Source: Labrenzia sp. DG1229 (GTDB lineage: Bacteria > Pseudomonadota > Alphaproteobacteria > Rhizobiales > Stappiaceae). From it: a stretch of DNA of 37,154 nt. How positions within the stretch are numbered: position 1 is the stretch's first letter; each line of letters opens with the position of its first letter. Of this stretch, positions 31,701 through 37,154 are shown piece by piece. A program made the translations under genes and the position numbers. The notes under the pieces were generated by a model. It was not told the origin of the DNA. It saw only the letters and a list, made by a program, of their open reading frames with translations, and ran no database searches. Where the stretch lies: assembly GCF_000521215.1 (NCBI RefSeq), contig NZ_KI928916.1, positions 10,188-47,341 on the forward strand, written 5' to 3'.

Positions 31701-32599
31701 GTTGCCCGGATCTCGAACCGTTTGTTTCCGGCGTAAACCAGGTCTGCGCTGCCGGTTACGCTGAGACGCTTGTCATCGGGCCCGTAGCGAAACTCGAACT
31801 CAGGCACGGCGACTTCTGCGATATCAGCCGTGAACCGGCCCTCGGACGTCCAGATGTTGCTGTCGTCTTCCTCCAGAACGATCGACGCGATGTTGAACCT
31901 GCCGTCGAAAGCAGGTGCAGCATCGGACTGTTGCAACATGCCGTCAAAGGCAAAGTTCACGGCCCAGTCGACCGGTGTCATCTCCCCCTTGATGCGAATA
32001 CCGAGATCCTGTTGCGCACGGCCGGTCGCAATGGAAAGATTGTAGGGGGAACCTTCAAGCGTCAGGCTGCCTGTCGCCTTGAATGGCCCGGCCAGCGAAC
32101 GGGCGCTGACCGAAAGGTTGCCATTGTCCACGCGATGCGTTTCACCCGAACGTGCATCGACGATGGAAAGCGCACCGTCGCGTATGGTGATCTTCTCGAA
32201 AGCGACATCTTCAGGCGGCAGGTTTGCAAGCGCTCCATCCGACGTACGCGCGGTCAGCCAGTCCAGCCTGCCGTCTTCGTCTAGCGATAACGACAGGTGG
32301 GGCCTGTCCAGCTCCATGTCGATCACCCGGATCTCGCCCTTCAGAAGCGGCGGCAGCTCGATACGGACGTTGAATTGCGAAACGACAAGCAGCGGATCTT
32401 CCGCTTCGCCGACCCGCACGTCGGAAAAACTGATGGACGGGGCAGGCAACAGGCGCAAGTCGGCTTCACCGAGCACGGTGACCCTGTGTCCCAACGCCCG
32501 TTCTGCATAGGTTTCAAAAGTGGAGCGGTAAACGGTCCAGTCAATAAAAAACGGTCCGACCAGTGCCGCAACCAGCACCAGAATAACGGAAATTCCCAA
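28781..32599 (-). CDS. very large AsmA-family envelope protein
   Basis: A 1272-residue protein, anchored by one N-terminal helix (VILVLVAALVGPFFIDW) with the rest in the periplasm. The AsmA N-terminal domain follows (VYRSTFETYAERALGHRVTVLG and LRLLPAPSISFSDV), then a long beta-rich region and the AsmA_2 C-terminal part (NGGGTFSMGQGDFRSLN, DDRIREVFVN). Such proteins resemble lipid-transfer bridges and affect outer-membrane assembly. About residues 1135-1190 are a charged coiled coil and the end is Pro/Gln-rich. TTG at 32599 is given; an in-frame CTG at 32620 has GGAG at 7 bases and continues the reading frame (LNSVYITLG), so it is a serious alternative. No ATG exists upstream before a stop. 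Confidence 0.88.
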   Translation of the reverse strand: MGISVILVLVAALVGPFFIDWTVYRSTFETYAERALGHRVTVLGEADLRLLPAPSISFSDVRVGEAEDPLLVVSQFNVRIELPPLLKGEIRVIDMELDRPHLSLSLDEDGRLDWLTARTSDGALANLPPEDVAFEKITIRDGALSIVDARSGETHRVDNGNLSVSARSLAGPFKATGSLTLEGSPYNLSIATGRAQQDLGIRIKGEMTPVDWAVNFAFDGMLQQSDAAPAFDGRFNIASIVLEEDDSNIWTSEGRFTADIAEVAVPEFEFRYGPDDKRLSVTGSADLVYAGNKRFEIRATSKQVDLDRLLGGGPQNPVELNSASGQLISALRAVPLPSIDGSLSLDVPALVAGGGIVQNVRLDLETMLGGWRIARLAGRLPGRTTVATQGDLGLEPSMSYRGAISISSDQPGSFLGWWQQRESNVSAIEPIALEGRLNLLPEGAALNNLRLTMDGSEARGALAYRKPQRGNAEFSLSLDAQRLDLDAIESLAGLIRPSPGKNGNAEDPKGLNVSLRLRAKEVVARGVDGKGLALEAEYTDGGVRIDRLFAEDLAGARLDVTGEISNLFSAPEGAVAGELDARDLSGLVALAGSIFPDTAFARHLEKAAGSLVPATFQGELKAAAVGDGTDMTLRLDGTAGGAEAVVSANLTGRVDDWHAAGVNFSVGLKGPDGGRLLQQLGFDIIPVNTNSSGQIYLIATGVPSNGLAVEVAATIGASDLKAEGSLVLQKDTDPEYSANVAAKTDDLAPLALMAGRVLPVMTGTIPAEVVFDLEGARGVTCRYENAAGSLGDTSFEGRISGNLEPAPGERNRRFSGELFARQIDLRGLTELVLGPDQWFSVGDGTSIWPSSPFGAPLLDQLDVTLQVEADRLLVDETTEIANPRGELRLSPSLMRLDGLSGAFAGGSLNGSLSVQRSDAEAAFSGRVKLNNADLRQLVWKPGNRAVASGTLDLFLEFEGAGRSISAIVAGLNGGGTFSMGQGDFRSLNPQAFPLVTRAADAGLELQDDRIREVFVNHMSAGNLPFERVDGTLTLVGGRLSARNVVVDSARAEIFGSGEVDLRTYDLDADFSLKVDPGVDAVTGAEPQVGLLFEGPIEQPERLVDIAPFTAYLTLRAFEQEVERVEKLQAEILERDRLVRELKRQRQARDRRVREAEAAVVEAEEERLRLEEEARVLEELREQKGEDSPVPAPEPTPLPRQQSDADPSGSDQPFADRIRALLGETDVQTTQSIPQSTPTAKPTDALPPLDPPISIEDLITQDVGAPLILPGAQ

Positions 32600-32779
32600 C
32601 GTGATGTAAACGGAGTTCAGGCCTTGTCTCCTTGTTCTCCAAAGTCACCGGACCCTTCACCGGACACATGTAGCGCATCTTTGCTGCACCGCAAATAGAA
32701 ACAGGGAAAGTTACGCCTGCCGCCTAACATATAAGCTGCCGCGGTTAAAACGAGCTTATCGAACTGATTCGATAGAGTA

Positions 32780-34195
32780 TCATGATTGCGGCAGGATCTT
32801 GCCCGGATTCATCAAATTGTGCGGATCGAGCGCTTGCTTGATTGCCTGCATCAATTCGAGTGCGTCACCGTGTTCCCGCCTCATGTATTTCTGCTTGCCC
32901 TGGCCGACACCGTGCTCGCCTGTGCAGGTTCCGCCCATATCGAGAGCACGGATCGCGAGCCGTTCAACAAAAGCCTCAGACTTTCGCATTTCCTCCGGAT
33001 CATCGAGATCAACCAGAATCTGGACGTGGAAATTGCCGTCGCCGACGTGACCCACAATCGGCGCCAGCAGTCCTTCGGCCTCAATGTCCTGTGCAGTTTG
33101 GGTGACGCATTCGGCAAGCCGCGAGATCGGCACGCAAACATCGGTCGCCACGATTTGCGCTTCCGGTCTCAATCCCTTGCCCGCCCAGTAGGCATCGTGG
33201 CGTGCCGACCAGAGTCTGGTTCGGTCTTCTGCCACCGTGGCCCATTTGAACGGGCCGCCACCAAGTTCATCGGCTATTGCGGAAAATATCTCCGATTGCT
33301 CCTGAACTCCGGCTTCCGATCCATGGAACTCCAGGAAAAGTGTCGGCGTCTCCGCAAGGTCCAGTTTTGAATAGGCATTACTAGCCTTGACCTGAAGGCT
33401 GTCGAGCAGCTCGATCCGTGCGACCGGCAAACCCATCTGGATCGTCATGATCACGGCCTGGCAGGCAGCCTCCACATCAGGAAAAGGACAGACACCTCCG
33501 GAAATTGCCTCCGGTTGACCATGAAGCCGGACAGTCAGCTCCGTGATGATACCCAGCGTTCCTTCAGACCCGACAAACAGCCGTGTCAGATCATAGCCGG
33601 CAGAGGATTTCCTTGCACGGCCTCCTGTCTTGATGATGTTCCCGTCGGCCGTGACCACCGTCAGTCCGAGGACCGCGTCTTTCATTGTCCCATAGCGAAC
33701 GGCATTCGTGCCCGATGCCCTGGTCGCCGCCATGCCGCCAAGGCTGGCATCAGCACCGGGATCGATCGGAAAGAACAGTCCGGTATCCCTGATAAAACTG
33801 TTGAGCTGCTTGCGGGTCACACCCGCCTCGACCCGACAATCAAGGTCGTCCGAATTCACTTCAAGAACCCGATTCATCCTGCTGAGATCAATCGAAATTC
33901 CTCCGTGCGGCGCGTTGACATGTCCTTCGAGCGACGTCCCTGTGCCGAAGGCGATTACCGGAATATTTTCTGCAGCACAGAGCCGAACGATTTCAGCGAC
34001 TTCGTCGGTCGTTTCTGCAAACACAACTGCGTCAGGCGGTTGGTTTGCAAGCCAGGTGGTTGTGTGTCCGTGCTGCTCTCTCAAGGCATTCGATGTCGCG
34101 CAGCGATCAGCGAACCGCTCCTTCAGTGTCCTGATGACACCTGCAACGTGATCCTGCTGCTCATTCAACAGGTCTGATTTTGCTTCTATCGCCAT
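32780..34195 (-). CDS. FAD-linked dehydrogenase, D-lactate/glycolate-oxidase type
   Basis: A 471-residue flavoprotein of the VAO/GlcD-like family. The FAD-binding segment is FGTGTSLEGHVNAPHGGISIDLSRM, with its PP-loop glycines, followed by DPGADASLGGMAATRASGTNAVRYGTM. The C-terminal part has the conserved GHVGDGNFHVQ and the TGEHGVGQGK motif. Enzymes of this group oxidise D-lactate, D-2-hydroxy acids or glycolate to 2-oxo acids and pass electrons to quinone or cytochrome c. The exact substrate is not readable. The start at 34195 removes 17 residues that precede the conserved region. It is divergent from the thioesterase gene. Confidence 0.88.
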   Translation of the reverse strand: MAIEAKSDLLNEQQDHVAGVIRTLKERFADRCATSNALREQHGHTTTWLANQPPDAVVFAETTDEVAEIVRLCAAENIPVIAFGTGTSLEGHVNAPHGGISIDLSRMNRVLEVNSDDLDCRVEAGVTRKQLNSFIRDTGLFFPIDPGADASLGGMAATRASGTNAVRYGTMKDAVLGLTVVTADGNIIKTGGRARKSSAGYDLTRLFVGSEGTLGIITELTVRLHGQPEAISGGVCPFPDVEAACQAVIMTIQMGLPVARIELLDSLQVKASNAYSKLDLAETPTLFLEFHGSEAGVQEQSEIFSAIADELGGGPFKWATVAEDRTRLWSARHDAYWAGKGLRPEAQIVATDVCVPISRLAECVTQTAQDIEAEGLLAPIVGHVGDGNFHVQILVDLDDPEEMRKSEAFVERLAIRALDMGGTCTGEHGVGQGKQKYMRREHGDALELMQAIKQALDPHNLMNPGKILPQS

Positions 34196-34336
34196 TTCGA
34201 GCCGCCGTCCTTGCTTCCGGAACCTGAATGTGGCCCCGCATTTCATTATTGAATATGTTAGCGGATGAGGAAAAGGTCAAAGCCAAATCCGGCTTTGGCG
34301 GCAGAGCTTTGCAGGAAAATTCTGAAGGAGTCCAGC

Positions 34337-34825
34337 ATGAAGGCTGAGTGGGGTGAAGGACCGGTCGAAAGTGACGTCATGACGGTCAAGGACGAGTGGA
34401 TCGACTATAACGGCCACCTGAACATGGCTTATTACAACGTTCTCTTTGACACGGCGGTCGACCAGGTCTTCGAAAGGCTGGGCCTAGGCCCCGAATATCT
34501 GAAGACACGCGGAGCCTCCTATTTCACGGCCGAAGTACATGTCTGCTATCTTCGCGAACTTGGTGCAGGCATGCCGGTGATCGGCACGCTGCAGCTCGTG
34601 GACTTTGATTCCAAGCGGGCCCATTTCTTTCAGGAGCTGCGTCACGCCGAAGAGGATTGGCTGTCTGCAACATCAGAACAGATGAGCCTTCACGTCGACA
34701 TGACCGCCCGCAAGGTTGCCCCCTGGCCGGAAGACATCCTGGCCAATCTGAAGTCATTAGGCGACGCACAGGCAGCGCTCTCGCAGCCCGAAAGAGCCGG
34801 CCGGCGCATTGCAATCGCAAAATAA
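34337..34825 (+). CDS. hotdog-fold acyl-CoA thioesterase
   Basis: A 162-residue thioesterase of the 4-hydroxybenzoyl-CoA type. The catalytic signature is EWIDYNGHLNMAYYNVLFDTAV, with DxxGHxN equivalent DYNGHLN, and the following RELGAGMPVIGTLQLVDFD strand is typical. The ATG at 34337 follows AAGGAG and is preferred over an in-frame ATG at 34265. Related enzymes hydrolyse betainyl-CoA in carnitine breakdown or various fatty acyl-CoAs; substrate is not determinable. It is divergent from the dehydrogenase gene, and the ClC gene follows at 124 bases. Confidence 0.85.
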   Translation: MKAEWGEGPVESDVMTVKDEWIDYNGHLNMAYYNVLFDTAVDQVFERLGLGPEYLKTRGASYFTAEVHVCYLRELGAGMPVIGTLQLVDFDSKRAHFFQELRHAEEDWLSATSEQMSLHVDMTARKVAPWPEDILANLKSLGDAQAALSQPERAGRRIAIAK

Positions 34826-34948
34826 GCGGTTCAAACAACAAAATGGAGTGATTTGGAGCATTTGACGGGATTGTAGGCCTGTTCTTTCGCACCGACTCGG
34901 GCAAGATGGGCACAACAAGACAATGTCCTCGCTTCCCCGGCCCGACAA

Positions 34949-36592
34949 ATGCGCAAGATAATAGAAACCGCCGGTCAACTTCCAGACATCCTCATCAGCT
35001 GGATTACCCCCAACGTGCGCCAGTTCCGGGCCAGCAAACTGCCCGTGGTCTGGCTGCTCGCAATACTTGTCGGTGCACTGGTGGCCTTGGCCGCGATTGC
35101 CTTCCGCACCGCGATCGGGCTTATCCAGTGGCCCTGGCTGCGCACGACGACAGAGCTCACGATCCAGGCTGCCACCCAGCAGCCCTGGTGGATTGTCATG
35201 CTCGCGCCGGCGATTGCCGGATTGCTGGTTGGGTGGATCCTGCACAAGTACCACCCCTATCAGCGGGCCGGCGGCGTTGCCGACGTTATCGAGGCGCGCG
35301 CCTATGGAGGCCGCGGTCTGCCCTTCAAGGCCGGTCTGTGGTCCGCGCTGGTCACGGTTATATCGCTCGGCGGCGGTGCCAGCGCAGGTCGCGAAGGCCC
35401 GGTCGTTCACCTTGGAGCAACGGTAGGAACGGCGGTCTGCGGTTTCTTCCAGCTTCCCGATTCCGCCCGCCGGATCCTGCTCGCCTGCGCCGTGGCCAGC
35501 GGTGTTTCAGCCTCCTTCAACGCTCCGATCGCCGGTGTTCTGTTTGCCCATGAAGTCGTGCTGGCGCATTACGCGGTGTCAGCCTTCGTGCCCATCGTGC
35601 TGGCGTCGGTCATGGGAACGCTTTTGTCCCGCCTGTGGTTCGGAAACGTGGCAGCCTTCGAAATCCCGCAATACGAAATCACGTCTTATCTGGAAATCCC
35701 CGCTTTTGCGCTCCTCGGTCTGACATGTGCGGCTGTCGCCATCATCTTCCAGTTTGCACTGATCGGCAGCGACTGGACAGCACGCAACATAACGATGCCG
35801 CTCTGGCTCAGGCCGGTTATCGGTGGTCTTGCTGTCGGAGCGATCGGTGTTTTCTATCCGGAGATTCTGGGGGTCGGCTACGAGGCGACGGATCTCGCGT
35901 TGAAACACGAACTGACCATCAACACTATGCTGACGCTTCTTGTGGTGAAAACCGCAGCAACGGCAATAACGCTCGCATCGAGGTTTGGAGGCGGCATATT
36001 CTCGCCATCCCTTTACCTCGGCGCCATGACGGGCGGTGCGTTCGGCCTGATTGCAGCCTCCGTGTTTCCAGAAATGGCCTCTAGCCACGGCCTTTATGCC
36101 ATTCTTGGCATGGGAGCGGTCGCGGCAGCGGTGCTCGGAGCCCCGTTTTCAACCACCGTCATTGTGTTTGAACTGACCGGCGGATACGCCTTGTCGATCG
36201 CTCTTCTGCTCGCGGTTTCAATCGCAACGGGGCTGACACAGGCCGTTCACGGCAAGTCCTATTTCCACTGGCAGCTTGGTATGCGCGGATGTTTTGTCAA
36301 TGAGGGCGCACATCAATTCCTGAGCGAAACCGTGAAGGTCCGTGATTTCATGGATCCACCACCGGAAAACGAGGAAGAGCAGGTCTTCAACCCGGGTGAA
36401 GATGGGCCCTATCTGCACGATACCGATACCCTGGAAAGCGCCTTGAAAAGTTTCGATTCCTGCGGCAAGGCCACATTACCCGTCGTTCGGAAGGGAGATG
36501 CGACCAAGGTCATCGGCCTGGCCCGCCATGTCAGAGGCCTGCGGTACTTCAACGCTGCCTTGATCAAGGCCACTAAGGAAGAGCATCACTAA
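34949..36592 (+). CDS. ClC-family chloride channel/transporter with a C-terminal CBS region
   Basis: A 547-residue membrane protein with ten or more hydrophobic helices. The ClC selectivity motifs are found: GGASAGREGPVVHLGA with the gating glutamate in GREGP, and GGGIFSPSLYLGAMTGGAFG. The C-terminal about 90 residues, from VKVRDFMDPPP to the end, contain one clear CBS-like unit (DTDTLESALKSFDSCGKATLPVVRKGDATKVIGLARH); usual ClC tails carry two, so the first half may be degenerate. Most bacterial members exchange chloride for protons or conduct chloride or fluoride. No nearby gene points to a particular ion. Confidence 0.9.
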   Translation: MRKIIETAGQLPDILISWITPNVRQFRASKLPVVWLLAILVGALVALAAIAFRTAIGLIQWPWLRTTTELTIQAATQQPWWIVMLAPAIAGLLVGWILHKYHPYQRAGGVADVIEARAYGGRGLPFKAGLWSALVTVISLGGGASAGREGPVVHLGATVGTAVCGFFQLPDSARRILLACAVASGVSASFNAPIAGVLFAHEVVLAHYAVSAFVPIVLASVMGTLLSRLWFGNVAAFEIPQYEITSYLEIPAFALLGLTCAAVAIIFQFALIGSDWTARNITMPLWLRPVIGGLAVGAIGVFYPEILGVGYEATDLALKHELTINTMLTLLVVKTAATAITLASRFGGGIFSPSLYLGAMTGGAFGLIAASVFPEMASSHGLYAILGMGAVAAAVLGAPFSTTVIVFELTGGYALSIALLLAVSIATGLTQAVHGKSYFHWQLGMRGCFVNEGAHQFLSETVKVRDFMDPPPENEEEQVFNPGEDGPYLHDTDTLESALKSFDSCGKATLPVVRKGDATKVIGLARHVRGLRYFNAALIKATKEEHH

Positions 36593-36732
36593 ACTGCTGA
36601 TTGTCGCGAATGCGGTTATCCGGACAGTTCAGGCAAGGTCAAGACAAACGCTGTCATCCCTGCGGTGGCCTGGATGACGGAATTTCGGGTCAAGGGTGTG
36701 CCACGTACTCGACCCGATGCGCTCCGTTCGGG

Positions 36733-37154
36733 TTAGATCGTCTCCGTCGCCCTTTCCAGCCAGATACGTTCCTTTGCGCCGACCAGAGGTCCGACTTCGG
36801 CGCGGACGCGGGTGTGATAGCGGTTCAGCCAATCGCGTTCGAAGGCCGTCAGCAAGGACACGTCGACGAGACGCAGATCCATGGGCACCAGCGTGATGGT
36901 CTCAAAGCCGAGCATCGACCGTTCCCCACCCGCAATGTCCCGGGCTTCCTTTACGATTTCCAGGTTCTCCAGGCGGATGCCATATTCCCCGGCCGGATAA
37001 AACCCGGGTTCGTTGGACAGGATCATGCCGGGCTTTAAGGACACCGTCCCGGTTTTGGCGATCCGTTGAGGTCCTTCATGGACACCCAGATAGGCGCCCA
37101 CGCCGTGTCCGGTTCCGTGGTCGAAATCCCGGCCCGCCTTCCACAGATCGATCC
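36733..37154 (-). CDS. aminopeptidase P family metallopeptidase (M24), C-terminal part
   Basis: The 140 visible residues are the end of an M24 peptidase; the gene continues beyond the right edge. The metal-site motifs are HGTGHGVGAYLGVHEGP (His ligand), SNEPGFYPAGEYGIRLENLEIV (two glutamate ligands) and the final LTAFERDWLNRYHTRVRAEVGPL, which is typical of Xaa-Pro aminopeptidases. Members remove an N-terminal residue before proline, using two Mn or Zn ions. It is convergent with the ClC gene, with a 140-base gap showing no clear terminator. Confidence 0.9.
   Translation of the reverse strand, partial: IDLWKAGRDFDHGTGHGVGAYLGVHEGPQRIAKTGTVSLKPGMILSNEPGFYPAGEYGIRLENLEIVKEARDIAGGERSMLGFETITLVPMDLRLVDVSLLTAFERDWLNRYHTRVRAEVGPLVGAKERIWLERATETI

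Noticed and set aside
31622..32284. Plus-strand open frame inside the AsmA gene
   Set aside because: The opposite strand reads as a continuous AsmA protein over its full length.
34265..34336. Longer N-terminus for the thioesterase from ATG at 34265
   Set aside because: The ATG at 34337 has AAGGAG at proper distance and starts at the conserved region.

Overview
This is a 37 kb chromosomal window from an alphaproteobacterium. The firmest marker is a circularly permuted, two-piece tmRNA gene (about 27205-27545), with the 3' acceptor half upstream of the coding half; it is followed by an alpha-type SspB adaptor gene that ends in the usual VVSLDAFRKK tail. The sspB / DUF4169 / ribbon-helix-helix gene order, a gatC-gatA operon without gatB, and a VPLPA-CTERM surface protein fit a Stappiaceae-like or related marine Hyphomicrobiales/Rhodobacterales genome. 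Genus is not resolvable by eye. No tRNA, rRNA, CRISPR array, transposase or integrase gene was seen.

Layout. 1-2436: end of a SugE/Gdx-type SMR exporter, a small secreted protein, a VPLPA-CTERM protein and a mostly non-coding stretch holding a 129-bp copy of the 3' end of a gene further right. 2437-4128: divergent cytidylyltransferase and CDP-alcohol phosphatidyltransferase genes, then a perfect 58-bp tandem duplication. This block lies between two 129-bp near-identical direct repeats. 4129-6040: DUF1826 and COG0523 GTPase genes, translationally coupled, behind a Zur-like box. 6248-9966: DCC-family protein with a saccharopine-dehydrogenase-like/DUF4166 protein, then pdxJ and a LysE-type exporter. 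10060-13276: LprI-MliC fusion protein, a structured intergenic element, a siderophore-interacting flavoprotein, a YHS-domain protein and a TetR regulator with a 24-bp operator-like palindrome. 13431-16885: gatC, GNAT acetyltransferase, gatA, FAD oxidoreductase. 16909-20997: HEAT-like orphan, an apparently frameshifted RraB-like gene, and a GntR regulator overlapping a dienelactone-hydrolase-like gene. 21111-25387: serine hydrolase, a multicopper oxidase behind a CueR-type promoter, an alpha/beta hydrolase and thyA. 25576-27084: a methyltransferase, a CPYC membrane protein and a MarR regulator with two matching operators. 27205-28768: ssrA, sspB, DUF4169 and RHH genes. 28781-37154: a giant AsmA-family protein, an FAD-linked D-lactate/glycolate-type dehydrogenase, a hotdog thioesterase, a ClC channel and the C-terminal end of an aminopeptidase P.

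How the parts work together. Several short circuits can be read directly: zinc starvation (Zur box to COG0523 and DUF1826), copper stress (MerR-type promoter with a 19-bp spacer to the multicopper oxidase), a MarR loop (identical half-site spacing in front of marR and of the membrane protein/methyltransferase pair), a GntR loop (palindrome over the regulator's own start, and a 4-bp overlap with its hydrolase), and ribosome rescue plus tagged-protein turnover (tmRNA next to its ClpXP adaptor). The least explained parts are the repeat-bounded lipid-headgroup-like cassette at 2193-4257, the HEAT orphan, and the hairpin-rich inverted-repeat element at 10797-10916.
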